Part shown: positions 53,647 through 62,393 of the stretch, piece by piece | How positions within the stretch are numbered: position 1 is the first letter of the stretch | How the letters are laid out: every line of letters begins with the position of its first letter | NCBI GenBank assembly: GCA_965263455.1 | Contig: CBDHHN010000004.1 | Location: 3,546,204-3,610,203, forward strand | DNA: 64,000 nt | DNA from: CADEDH01 sp965263455 | GTDB lineage: Bacteria > Actinomycetota > Acidimicrobiia > Acidimicrobiales > SZUA-35 | Direction of reading: 5' to 3' | The notes under the pieces: model-generated | Seen by the model: the letters and a program-made list of their open reading frames with translations, nothing else | What the model was told of the DNA's origin: nothing | The model's database searches: none | Position numbers and translations under genes: made by a program

Positions 53647-55746
53647 GTGTCTGCCCCTACCGAATCGTTCGATGCGGCCACGCCGTACGAACCGATAGCG
53701 GTCGAGCGGCGCTATCCGCCGCCCCGAGGAAGGATCCATCCCGATCCGTCCCTGGGTTGGCTCCGGCGGCTGTTCCCGGTCGTCCTGGCCCACCGATGGG
53801 TGTTCTTCGGCTCGTTGGCCCTGGCCCTGGTGTCGATGCTGCTCAACGTGTCGATCCCGGCCATCATCCGCGCCGCGGTCGACAACGCCCTGACCGAGCG
53901 GACCGCCTCCCTGTGGGGTTTCGTCGTGCTGCTGGGCGTCGTGGGCGTGACCCGGGCCGTGCTCACCTTCCTGTTCCGCTACGGCCTGTTCCGCACCGCG
54001 TTCGCCATCGACACCGACCTGCGGATCCTCCTCTACGACCACCTGAACTCGCTGTCGTTCTCGTTCTATGACCGGGTCCAGTCGGGTCAGGTCATCTCCC
54101 GGGCCAACTCCGACATCCGTTCGGTCCAGATGTTCCTCGTCTTCGGACCGATCCTGGGCATGACGCTGATCATGTTCACGGTGGCCGTGGGCTACATGCT
54201 CTCGATCCACGTGGTCCTGACCCTGGTCGCCGTACTCCCTCTGCCGGTGGTGTTCCTGCTGGGCCAACGGTTGCGGGACGAGGTGTTTCCCCTGTCGTGG
54301 ATCGTGCAGTCGCGCTCGGCCGAGGTCGCCACCCTGGTCGACGAGAACCTGAACGGGGTCCGGGTCGTTCGATCGTTCGCCGCCGAGCGGCAACAGATCG
54401 ACGATCTGGCCAGGGCCGCCACCCGGCTGCGGTGGGCCGGCGAACGGACCATCTGGGCCCGGGCCAACCACAACCCGTTCATCGAGAACCTCCCACGGGT
54501 CGGGATCCTGCTCGTGCTGCTCTACGGCGGGCGCCTGGTGGTCCAGGGCGAGATCACCGAGGGGACGCTGTTCGCCTTCGCCGCCTACATCGTCCTCCTC
54601 CAGGCGCCGTTCCGGACCCTGGGGCTGTTCCTGATCTTCTCCCAGCGGGCCCGGGCCTCGGCCGGCCGCATCTACGAGGTGCTGGACGAACAGCCCGAGA
54701 TCGTCGACCGGCCCGATGCCGCCCACCTCCCCGAGCCGGTGCGGGGTGCCGTCACGTTCGACGCCGTCACCTTCGCCTATCGCCGGCCGGCGCAGGTCGA
54801 CCCCGAGGTCGAGGTCGAGGTCGAGGTCGACCCAGGCGACGCCGGCGACGGTGACGGGCCGGGGTCGGCGCTGGTGGCCGACGGCCGACCGGAAGGGGGC
54901 GACGACGAGGAACGGATCTCGGTCCTTCGGGGCCTGACCCTGACGGTCGAGGCGGGCGAGACGGTGGCCGTGGTGGGTCGGACCGGGAGCGGCAAGTCGA
55001 CCCTGGGCCGCCTCCTGGCCCGGTTCTACGACGTCGACGCCGGCGCGGTCCGAGTCGACGGCCACGATGTGCGCGATGTGACCCAGGTCAGCCTCCGCCA
55101 CGCCGTGGGCATCGTGTCGGACGAGCCGTTCCTGTTCTCGGCCTCCCTGGCCGACAACATCGCCTACGCCCGACCCGACGCCGACCGGGCCGACGTCGTC
55201 GACGCGGCGCGGGCGGCCCAGGCCCACGGGTTCATCACCGCCCTTCCCGACGGCTACGACGAGGTGGTGGGGGAGCGGGGCTACACCCTGTCGGGCGGTC
55301 AACGGCAGCGGGTGGCGCTGGCCCGGGCCCTGCTGGCCAACCCCCGGATCCTGGTCCTCGACGACGCCACCAGCGCCATCGACGTCCAGGTCGAGGAGCG
55401 CATCCACCACGCCCTGCGGGAGCGGATGGTGGATCGGACCACGATCATCATCGCCCACCGGCTGTCCACCATCGCCCTGGCCGACCGCGTGGTCCTGATC
55501 GAGGACGGCCGGGTGGCGGCCTCGGGCACCCACCGCGAGCTATTGGCCACCGACCCCCGCTACGCCGAGATCCTGGCCAACCTCGACGGCGACGACGCAC
55601 CGCCCGCCGCCGGCGCCGGCGACGCCGACCCCACGCGGCCGGCTGCCCCGGGCTCGGGCAACGGCGTTGGTCCCGGATCGCCGGGATCGTCCGCCGTTCC
55701 CGATACATCGACGGTCCCCGGAGGCGGGGGCGGGGGCGGAGCGTGA
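53647..55746 (+). CDS. ABC exporter half-transporter, subunit with degenerate catalytic site
   Basis: 699 residues: six TM helices (about 45-335) and an ATPase domain. Walker A GRTGSGKST, Q-loop VSDEPFLFS, signature LSGGQRQRVALARALL, H-loop IAHRLST. Walker B is ILVLDDATSAID, with Asp where the catalytic Glu is normal. An acidic insert (about residues 380-420; a run of Glu-Val repeats) separates the A-loop region from Walker A. The 34-residue N-terminal and 45-residue C-terminal extensions are disordered. TAGACT lies 9 nt before the GTG. With the next gene it forms a heterodimer in which only one ATP site is fully active. Confidence 0.9.
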   Translation: MSAPTESFDAATPYEPIAVERRYPPPRGRIHPDPSLGWLRRLFPVVLAHRWVFFGSLALALVSMLLNVSIPAIIRAAVDNALTERTASLWGFVVLLGVVGVTRAVLTFLFRYGLFRTAFAIDTDLRILLYDHLNSLSFSFYDRVQSGQVISRANSDIRSVQMFLVFGPILGMTLIMFTVAVGYMLSIHVVLTLVAVLPLPVVFLLGQRLRDEVFPLSWIVQSRSAEVATLVDENLNGVRVVRSFAAERQQIDDLARAATRLRWAGERTIWARANHNPFIENLPRVGILLVLLYGGRLVVQGEITEGTLFAFAAYIVLLQAPFRTLGLFLIFSQRARASAGRIYEVLDEQPEIVDRPDAAHLPEPVRGAVTFDAVTFAYRRPAQVDPEVEVEVEVDPGDAGDGDGPGSALVADGRPEGGDDEERISVLRGLTLTVEAGETVAVVGRTGSGKSTLGRLLARFYDVDAGAVRVDGHDVRDVTQVSLRHAVGIVSDEPFLFSASLADNIAYARPDADRADVVDAARAAQAHGFITALPDGYDEVVGERGYTLSGGQRQRVALARALLANPRILVLDDATSAIDVQVEERIHHALRERMVDRTTIIIAHRLSTIALADRVVLIEDGRVAASGTHRELLATDPRYAEILANLDGDDAPPAAGAGDADPTRPAAPGSGNGVGPGSPGSSAVPDTSTVPGGGGGGGA

Positions 55747-55756
55747 GGAGTTCGTC

Positions 55757-57667
55757 GTGACGTTCATGGGCGGCGCCCCCGGCGGCTTCGGCGGGGGCCA
55801 GACCGCGGCGCAGGCCAGTGCGGCCAGCGGCCTGCCGTTCGCCGGCATGCCCTCCGAGTTGGCCGAGCGGGCGGAGCGGATCCTCGCCTCCGAGCCCGAT
55901 CACGCCGACCCCGAGGTCGTCTACGACCCGCGGGCCGAGTCCGACGAGCCCTTCACCCTCCGTTCGTTCCTTCGGCCCCACCGCTGGCGGCTGGCCCTGG
56001 CCGTCGTCCTCGTCGTGGTCGAGACGGTGGCCTTCCAAGCCGGACCCCTGCTGGTCCAGATCGGGCTCGACCGGGCCATCGTGCCCCGTCGGCTCGACGT
56101 GCTGTGGTGGGTGGCGGCCGCCTACCTCGCCGCCATCGGGGTCAACGTGGTGGTCTCGCGCCTGCGGGTCCTCTACACCGGCCGCCTGGGCGAGCGCCTG
56201 ACCTACGAGCTCCGGGTCCGGGTCTTCAGCCACCTCCAGCGGCAGTCCCTGGACTTCTTCACCGACAACAAGCTCGGCGTCCTCATGACCCGCATGACGA
56301 GCGACATCGAGGCCCTGTCGGTCCTGTTCCAGGATGGGTTGGTCAACCTCGCCGTCCAGCTGCTGACGCTGGCCGTCATCACCGTCGTCCTGTTCGTCCT
56401 CAACCCGTTCCTGGCGGCCGTCACCCTGCTGGCCGTCGTGCCCGGGATGGCCGTTCTGACCTGGTGGTTCCGGGGGGCCTCGGAGCGGAGCTACGGGCGG
56501 GTCCGGGACGCCATCGCCGGGGTTCTCTCCGACCTGGCCGAGAGCCTGGCCGGGATGCGCATCGTGGCCGCCAACAACCGGCGTCGCCACAACGTCATCC
56601 ACCACGGCAACGTGGTGGGCGAGCACCGCGACGCCAACGTCGCCGCCAGCACCGTCGGCGCCATCTACGGACCCTCGAGCGAGGTCGTCGGCCTGCTGGG
56701 CCAGGCCGTGTTGCTGGCCGTGGGTGGGGCCATGGTTCTCGACGGGACCTTGTCGGTCGGGGAGCTGTTCGCCTTCCTCCTCTACCTGACGGCGTTCTTC
56801 GCCCCCATCCAGCAACTGGTCCAGCTCTACAACTCGTACCAGGCGGGCCAGGCCGCCATCACCAAGCTGCGGGACCTGTTGTCGACCGAGCCGTCGGTGA
56901 TGGAGGCGCCCGCGGCCTCCGAGCTCCCCGCCATCGAGGGCCGCATCGAGCTGCGGGGGGTGACCTTCGGCTACGAACCCGGGATCCCGGTCCTGCACGA
57001 TCTCGATCTGGTGGTCGAGCCGGGGGAGACGGTGGCCGTGGTCGGCCCCACCGGGGCCGGGAAGTCGACGGTGGCTCGGCTGGTCACCCGGTTCCACGAC
57101 CCCCAGGCCGGGACCGTAAGCATCGATGGTCACGACCTTCGGGCCGTCACCCTGCACTCGCTGCGGAGCCAGTTGGGGGTGGTGCCCCAGGAGCCGTTCC
57201 TGTTCAACCGCACCATCCGCGACAACATCGCCTTCGCCCGACCCGAGGCCGACGACGAGGAGATCCTGGCCGCCTGCGTCGCCGTCGGCATCGACGACCT
57301 GATCGAGCGGACCGACGGCGGCCTGGACGCCTTCGTCCACGAGCGGGGGACGTCACTGTCGTCGGGCGAGCGCCAGCTCCTGGCCCTGGCCCGGGCCTTC
57401 CTGGCCCGGCCGCGGGTGCTGGTGCTGGACGAGGCCACCTCCAACCTCGATCTGGCCTCCGAGACCCGGATCGAACGGGCCCTCGACGTGCTGTTGGAAG
57501 GGCGGACCGCCATCGTCATCGCCCACCGGCTGGCCACCGCCATGCGGGCCGACCGGATCGCCGTGATCGATGACGGCCGCCTGGTGGAGTACGGGCGGCA
57601 CGACGACCTGGTGGCCTCCGGCGGTCGCTACGCCGCCATGTACGAGACCTGGATCGCCCACAGCTGA
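55757..57667 (+). CDS. ABC exporter half-transporter, catalytic subunit
   Basis: 636 residues. Six TM helices (about 75-365) precede the ATPase domain. Walker A is GPTGAGKSTVAR, Q-loop VPQEPFLFN, signature LSSGERQLLALARAFL, Walker B VLVLDEATSNLD with catalytic Glu, H-loop IAHRLATAM. The start is GTG 55757 with GAGGAG 6 nt upstream, overlapping nothing. The partner is the preceding gene. The substrate is unknown; a MarR-GNAT regulator upstream suggests drug or lipid export. Confidence 0.92.
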   Translation: MTFMGGAPGGFGGGQTAAQASAASGLPFAGMPSELAERAERILASEPDHADPEVVYDPRAESDEPFTLRSFLRPHRWRLALAVVLVVVETVAFQAGPLLVQIGLDRAIVPRRLDVLWWVAAAYLAAIGVNVVVSRLRVLYTGRLGERLTYELRVRVFSHLQRQSLDFFTDNKLGVLMTRMTSDIEALSVLFQDGLVNLAVQLLTLAVITVVLFVLNPFLAAVTLLAVVPGMAVLTWWFRGASERSYGRVRDAIAGVLSDLAESLAGMRIVAANNRRRHNVIHHGNVVGEHRDANVAASTVGAIYGPSSEVVGLLGQAVLLAVGGAMVLDGTLSVGELFAFLLYLTAFFAPIQQLVQLYNSYQAGQAAITKLRDLLSTEPSVMEAPAASELPAIEGRIELRGVTFGYEPGIPVLHDLDLVVEPGETVAVVGPTGAGKSTVARLVTRFHDPQAGTVSIDGHDLRAVTLHSLRSQLGVVPQEPFLFNRTIRDNIAFARPEADDEEILAACVAVGIDDLIERTDGGLDAFVHERGTSLSSGERQLLALARAFLARPRVLVLDEATSNLDLASETRIERALDVLLEGRTAIVIAHRLATAMRADRIAVIDDGRLVEYGRHDDLVASGGRYAAMYETWIAHS

Positions 57668-57674
57668 CCTCGCC

Positions 57675-57714
57675 GGTCTGCGGGTCTGCCGGTCTGCCGG
57701 TCTGCCGGTCGGCG
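57675..57714. repeat. octanucleotide tandem repeat
   Basis: GGTCTGCG, three copies of GGTCTGCC and a degenerate GGTCGGCG run end to end, starting 8 bp after the ABC gene stop. It is intergenic and may vary in copy number. Confidence 0.8.
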
Positions 57715-57788
57715 TCGGGGGTGCGCCATGGCGGCGCTCGCCGGCGCAGGCCCCGCCCGAACCGACCCGCGGGGCTGGAGGCCGATCG

Positions 57789-58631
57789 TCAGCGGCCGGC
57801 CTCGTAGCGTTCGAACCCGGCGGTGACGAGCGCGTCGATGTCGAGCGCGGTTGCGGCCGGAGCGTCGGCGTCGGCGGCGACGAACAGGTGGTACACGAGG
57901 TCCTCGTGGAGGACGACGACCGCGTCCCGGTAGCCGGGATCGCCGGGGACCGTCTGGACGAACCGGATCGCCTCGATGACGCCCGGAGCGTTCGGCGGGT
58001 CCATGATCGTGACCACCTCCCCCGGCTCGCCATCGCCCGGACACGTGGCCGGCGCCGTCCGATCCTCGAAGACGGCCCGCTGCTCATCCGGGGTGCCCCG
58101 CACCAGTTCCACGCTGATCGACGGGACGTCGCCGGGGGGAAAGTCGTTGCGGGGACCGGCCGGGGCCGCCACCCACTGGACGAAGACCACGTCGGACGGT
58201 GTCGATGACGAGTCGAAGCCGCAGCGCTCGGCGAGCTCGGGTTCGATCAGGGGCCCGGCCAGGCGCGCATCGGTGAACTCGAACCCGAGGAACCAACCCC
58301 ACTCCGCATCGAGATCGTCAGCGGTGGGCACCAGGGCCGACAGCTCGTGGTCGGCGAAGCTGTCGCGCCCGTAGTAGCTGGTCGGTATCCCCTCGTCGGG
58401 GTTCCCCTCGTCAGCCGGGGAGGCCGGGATCGACGGCTGGTCCGGGGTGGCCGCCGGGGCGGGGTCCGGGGTCACCGTGGCTGGGTCCTCGCCGCCACAG
58501 CCTGCGGCGACGGCGAGGGGCAGGACGAGGGCCAACGGGGCGAGACGCCACCGGGAGCGGGGCGTGGGCGGAGTGGGGGTTGCGGTCGGGGGCGGTGCGT
58601 GGTGTGGACGGGCGGGTCCGGGTTTGTTCAT
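57789..58631 (-). CDS. lipoprotein of unknown function
   Basis: About 280 residues. A Pro/Thr-rich N-terminus leads to WRLAPLALVLPLAVAAGC (lipobox), then a Pro/Ala/Asp linker. The mature part (LSALVPTADDLDAEWGWFLGFEFTD and DAVVVLHEDLVYHLFVAADADAPAATALDIDALVTAGFERY) resembles the sensor- or PknH-like and LppX-like extracellular domains of actinobacteria only in a general way, and I cannot assign a family. The start is ATG 58631, with a GTG at 58649 as alternative. Confidence 0.75.
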   Translation of the reverse strand: MNKPGPARPHHAPPPTATPTPPTPRSRWRLAPLALVLPLAVAAGCGGEDPATVTPDPAPAATPDQPSIPASPADEGNPDEGIPTSYYGRDSFADHELSALVPTADDLDAEWGWFLGFEFTDARLAGPLIEPELAERCGFDSSSTPSDVVFVQWVAAPAGPRNDFPPGDVPSISVELVRGTPDEQRAVFEDRTAPATCPGDGEPGEVVTIMDPPNAPGVIEAIRFVQTVPGDPGYRDAVVVLHEDLVYHLFVAADADAPAATALDIDALVTAGFERYEAGR

Positions 58632-58704
58632 GGGTCCACGGTCGTTCACCCACGGGCGGCCGTCATCAGGGCATGCCCCTACCGTTGGCCGGGAGGCCCC
58701 TGAT

Positions 58705-60072
58705 TCAGCGACGCCACGCGCCCCGCTCCGGCACGGCCAGGCCCAGGTGGTGGCGGAGGGTGGTGCCGGTGTACTCGGTGCGGAACAGGCCCCGTCGCTG
58801 GAGTTCGGGAACCACGAGGTCGACGAAACGCTCGAAGGTGCCGGGCATGTGGCTGCCGCCGATGACGAACCCGTCGCATCCCCGCTCGGTGAACCACTCC
58901 TCCAGATGATCGGCCAACTCGGTCGGGCCGCCGACCACGGCTCGCCCCAGACCGGCTCGGCTGGAGAACGTCATGAAGTCCCGCACCGTCGGCTCCCGGC
59001 CCCCGGTGGCCTGCAGGACCCCGTCGCGGATGGCCTGGATGCCCGACAGGGAGGCCAGCTCCTCCGCGGTGAAGGGGTCGTCCAGGTCCTTGGCCGCGAA
59101 GTCGAAGTTGAGCCCCTCCGACAGCAGCGACAGTTCGTCGATGTCCTCCACCAGGTCGTCGTAGGCGGCCCGGCGGTCCTCGGCCTCGGCCCGGGTCCGC
59201 CCCACCACCGGGAAGACGAGGTTGGCCATGCGGATACCGTCCGGGTCGCGGCCCACGGCCGCCGCCTCATCCCGAACCTCGGCGTAGGTGGCCCTGCCCC
59301 GGGCCAGGTCGTGCTGGGAGATGAACAGCAGCTCGCCCCAGCGGGCGGCGAACCGTTTGCCCCGACCGCTCTGGCCCGCCTGGATCACCAGCGGATGGCC
59401 CTGGGGGGTGCGGGGCACCGTGAACGGTCCCCGGCTGCGAAACCGCTCGCCCTCGTGGTCCAGTCGATGGACCTTGTGGCCGTGGGCGAAGAGCCCGGAC
59501 TCCCGGTCGAGGACCAGGGCGTCGTCCTCCCAGGTGTCCCAATGGCCGTGCACGACCTCCATGAACTCGTCGGCCCGGTCGTAGCGCTCGTCGTGGCCGA
59601 CGGCGTGGGGCAGGCCCATGTTGCGGGCCTCCTGGTCGTTGACGGAGGTGACGACGTTCCAGGCGGCCCGACCCCCGGTCAGGTGGTCGAGGGTGGAGAA
59701 CAGCCGGGCCACGTGGAACGGCTCGTGGTAGGTGGTCGAGTAGGTGGCCCCGAGACCCAGGTGTTCGGTGGCCATGCCCATGGCCATGAGCGCCACCGTC
59801 GGGTCGAGTTTCACGGCCCGGATGCCGTGCTCGACGGTGTGGGTGTGGTCGTTGCCGTAGAGGTCGGGCATGGCCAGCCGGTCGTCGAAGAACCCGAGGT
59901 CGAATCGGCCCCGCTCCAGGACCCGGCCCAGGTGGGCGTAGTACTGGGGGGTGGTGAAGTCGTGGCGGGCCTCGGGGTGGCGCCAGGCGGCGGGGATGGT
60001 GGTGCAGTTCTGGGCCTGGAGAAAGCCGACGAGGGCCATCTGGCGGCCGGGGTTGGCGTCGTTCGTGGTCAT
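58705..60072 (-). CDS. NtaA/SnaA/DszA-family FMN-dependent monooxygenase
   Basis: 455 residues. ALVGFLQAQNCTTIPAAWRHPEARHDFTTPQYYAHLGRVLERGRFDLGFFDDRLAMP, then AARLFSTLDHLTGGRAAWNVVTS-type residues and VIQAGQSGRGKRFAARWGELLF are characteristic of the nitrilotriacetate/dibenzothiophene-sulfone monooxygenase branch of LLM. It needs reduced FMN from a separate reductase, not seen here. The ATG overlaps the stop of the upstream LLM gene (ATGA). Confidence 0.9.
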   Translation of the reverse strand: MTTNDANPGRQMALVGFLQAQNCTTIPAAWRHPEARHDFTTPQYYAHLGRVLERGRFDLGFFDDRLAMPDLYGNDHTHTVEHGIRAVKLDPTVALMAMGMATEHLGLGATYSTTYHEPFHVARLFSTLDHLTGGRAAWNVVTSVNDQEARNMGLPHAVGHDERYDRADEFMEVVHGHWDTWEDDALVLDRESGLFAHGHKVHRLDHEGERFRSRGPFTVPRTPQGHPLVIQAGQSGRGKRFAARWGELLFISQHDLARGRATYAEVRDEAAAVGRDPDGIRMANLVFPVVGRTRAEAEDRRAAYDDLVEDIDELSLLSEGLNFDFAAKDLDDPFTAEELASLSGIQAIRDGVLQATGGREPTVRDFMTFSSRAGLGRAVVGGPTELADHLEEWFTERGCDGFVIGGSHMPGTFERFVDLVVPELQRRGLFRTEYTGTTLRHHLGLAVPERGAWRR

Positions 60073-60920
60073 GGCCGGTTGGCCTCGACCAGGGGCTGGT
60101 GGCGGTCGAGGAAGCGGTGGTGGCGGTCGACCTCGTCGGGGGCGCTGAGCACGACCCGCTCCACCCCCAGGTCCCGGTACCGGTCGAGGGTGGCCTGATC
60201 GGGCGGGTTGAAGCAGTAGATGGTCACCGGCACCTCGTCGGGATCGCGGTCCTCCTCGGCCGCCGCCTGACGGAACCACTCGATGCCCTGGGCCACGTCC
60301 CGGAAGCCGACGTCGATGGGGCACCAGCCGTCGGCGTAGGCGGCGACGTGACGCAGCCCGACCCGTCCCTGGCACCCGAGGAGGACGGGCGGACCGCCCA
60401 CCTGGGTCGGCTTGGGATGGACCCACGAGGCTTCGAAGTTGACGAAGTCCCCGGAAACGTCGCGATCCTCGTCACCCCACAGGACCCGGAGCCCGGCGAT
60501 GGTCTCCCGCATGGCGTTGTAGCGCTGGGCCCACGGAACGTCGGACACGTTGGCCAGCTCCTCCCGGTTCCAGCCGACGCCGACCCCGAACAGCATCCGC
60601 CCGCCCGACAGGTCGTCGAGGGTGGCCACCGACTTCGCCAGGTCGATGATCTCGTGCTCCAGCACGAGGCACACCCCGGTGGCCAGCTTGAGGGTCGAGG
60701 TGGCCTGGGCTGCCGCCCCGAGCGACACGAACGGGTCCCGCATGTGCCAGTAGAGGGTGGGCAGGTCGATGCCGCTCGGATGCGGGGTCAGGCGGCTGGC
60801 CGGGATGTGGCTGTGCTCGCCCACCCAGAGCGACTCGTAGCCCCGCTCCTCGACGTCGGCCGCCATCTCGGCCGTGGGTACGCCGTAGGAACTGTTGGGT
60901 GACGCCAGTCCGATGAACAT
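60069..60920 (-). CDS. LLM-class F420-dependent oxidoreductase
   Basis: 283 residues. MFIGLASPNSSYGVPTAEMAADVEERGYESLWVGEHSHIPASR, then LVLEHEIIDLAKSVATLDDLSGGRMLFGVGVGWNREELANV are typical of Rv/MSMEG-type F420 LLM proteins (TIGR03619-like pattern). GGAGGAG lies before the ATG at 60920. It is translationally coupled to the NtaA-like monooxygenase, which suggests a shared degradation pathway. Confidence 0.88.
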   Translation of the reverse strand: MFIGLASPNSSYGVPTAEMAADVEERGYESLWVGEHSHIPASRLTPHPSGIDLPTLYWHMRDPFVSLGAAAQATSTLKLATGVCLVLEHEIIDLAKSVATLDDLSGGRMLFGVGVGWNREELANVSDVPWAQRYNAMRETIAGLRVLWGDEDRDVSGDFVNFEASWVHPKPTQVGGPPVLLGCQGRVGLRHVAAYADGWCPIDVGFRDVAQGIEWFRQAAAEEDRDPDEVPVTIYCFNPPDQATLDRYRDLGVERVVLSAPDEVDRHHRFLDRHQPLVEANRP

Positions 60921-61010
60921 GGTTTCTCCTCCGGGTCGGGACCGGCGGTGGTCCGACCTCCGTTGCATCGTGGGTCACCGACCCGGTCGGGCGCCACCTG
61001 ACGGCTGGGC

Positions 61011-62369
61011 TCAGGGGCCGGTGTAGCGGGCCCGGGCCCGGAAGCGCAGGGGCTTCTCCTCGTACTCCTCCATGGCGTGGGCCAGCCAGCCCCCGGTGCG
61101 GGCCACGGCGAAGAGGGCCTCGCCGGCCCGGTTCGGCATTCGGGCCAGGTAGGTCAGGGCGCCGAGGGCCAGATCGACGTTGGGGATGGCGTCGGTCCGC
61201 TCGGCGATCAGGTCTCGCAGGCGGTAGACCGACACCAGCCGGGGATCGTCACCCCACGCCGAAACCAGCAGGGCCATGAGGGCCCCGTAGCGGGGATCCT
61301 GGGTCCGGTAGATGCGGTGCCCGGTCCCCGGGAGGTAGCCCAGGCGGCGGCGGGCCTGGCCCAGGGCGGCGTCGGTATCACCCCGGACCTCGGCTTCGAT
61401 CAGCAGGTCGTGGACGTTGGCGCTGGCCGCCCCGTGGAGGACGCCGCCCAGGGCTCCGAGGCCGGCCCCGACCACGGCGTAGGGGTCGGCCCGGACCGAG
61501 GCCGCGATCCGGGCGGCGAAGGTCGACCCGGCCAGGCCGTGGTCGATGAGCAGGGCCAGGGCGGCGTCGACGGCCCGGATCCGGATGCGCTCGGCGTCGA
61601 GGACGCGGTCCAGGGCTCTCGATCCGGCCTCGCCCCCACCGGGACCGGCGGACGCCGGGCCCAGCCGTCGCCACACGGCCTGGGCCAGGGCCCGGTCCTC
61701 GACCCCCTCGATCGCAGGTCGGCGTGGGGGCCCGAGCCCCCAGGCCAGTCGGGTGATGAGCCGCCGTCCGGTGGCCCGGACCCCGGCCGCCGACAGTTCG
61801 TGGCGGAGCGGATCCGAGGCGGAGGCCAGCGCGGTCACGATCCGCAGACGATCGAGCAGCTCATCGTCGAGCCCGGCACCGTCGGTCGGGAGAACGTCGG
61901 TCGGGTCGTTCCCGCCGTCGTCGCCGTCGCCGCCCAGGTCGCGTCGGGCCCGGGGCCAGCCCTCGGACTCGGTCCCGTCGCCCACCCCCCACAGCAGGTC
62001 GACGGCCTCGGTGAACGACAGGCCCCGGCCCACGGCCCCGATCAGGTCCTGGCCCCGGATCTTCAGGGTGTGGTCGTCGACCTTGGTCAGCGCGGTGGTG
62101 ATGACGGTCTGGACCTCGCCGTCGTCACGGCCCCGGCCGACGGCCAGCCGGTCGACGTCGGCCGGGTCGAACAGGCTGGTACGGCCGTCGGGGGCCACCC
62201 GGCGGGGCAGCAGCCCCCGGCTGACGTAGGCGTAGACGGTCTGACGCTTGACCCCGAGTCGGGCCGCCACCTCGGCCGCCGTCAGCCCGGCGGGCGTCGT
62301 GTCCGACGGGCTGCGCTCGGGACCAAGGTTGACCGAATCAACGTTGATGTGATCAATGTTGTCAACCAT
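61011..62369 (-). CDS. citrate-synthase-family protein with N-terminal helix-turn-helix
   Basis: 452 residues. An N-terminal MerR/excisionase-type HTH (about 27-80: LTAAEVAARLGVKRQTVYAYVSRGLLPRRVAPDGRTSLFDPADVDRL) precedes a citrate synthase domain, interrupted by an Asp/Gly-rich insert near residue 150. Catalytic motifs are LHGAASANVHDLL, GTGHRIYRTQDPR and NVDLALG (Asp kept). Such HTH-citrate synthase proteins are paired with a second synthase gene in other actinobacteria. The start is ATG 62369. An operator-like dyad lies within its first codons, so it may control itself and the divergent synthase. Confidence 0.85.
   Translation of the reverse strand: MVDNIDHINVDSVNLGPERSPSDTTPAGLTAAEVAARLGVKRQTVYAYVSRGLLPRRVAPDGRTSLFDPADVDRLAVGRGRDDGEVQTVITTALTKVDDHTLKIRGQDLIGAVGRGLSFTEAVDLLWGVGDGTESEGWPRARRDLGGDGDDGGNDPTDVLPTDGAGLDDELLDRLRIVTALASASDPLRHELSAAGVRATGRRLITRLAWGLGPPRRPAIEGVEDRALAQAVWRRLGPASAGPGGGEAGSRALDRVLDAERIRIRAVDAALALLIDHGLAGSTFAARIAASVRADPYAVVGAGLGALGGVLHGAASANVHDLLIEAEVRGDTDAALGQARRRLGYLPGTGHRIYRTQDPRYGALMALLVSAWGDDPRLVSVYRLRDLIAERTDAIPNVDLALGALTYLARMPNRAGEALFAVARTGGWLAHAMEEYEEKPLRFRARARYTGP
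62327..62367. promoter_or_regulatory. nested dyad, probable operator inside the 5' end of the HTH-synthase gene
   Basis: GGTTGAC (62327-62333) and GTCAACC (62361-62367) flank an imperfect palindrome at 62340-62360 (AACGTTGAT, GTG, ATCAATGTT), which itself overlaps ATCAACGTTGAT (62337-62348). The TTGA/TCAA steps recur five to six times. The region codes for residues 1-14 of the HTH protein and lies 27 bp from the divergent synthase start. Confidence 0.6.
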
Positions 62370-62393
62370 AGTCGCCGGCCTCATGGTCGAACC

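Noticed and set aside
57675..57714. A small CRISPR-like array
   Set aside because: The units are 8 bp, directly adjacent and without spacers: a simple tandem repeat.
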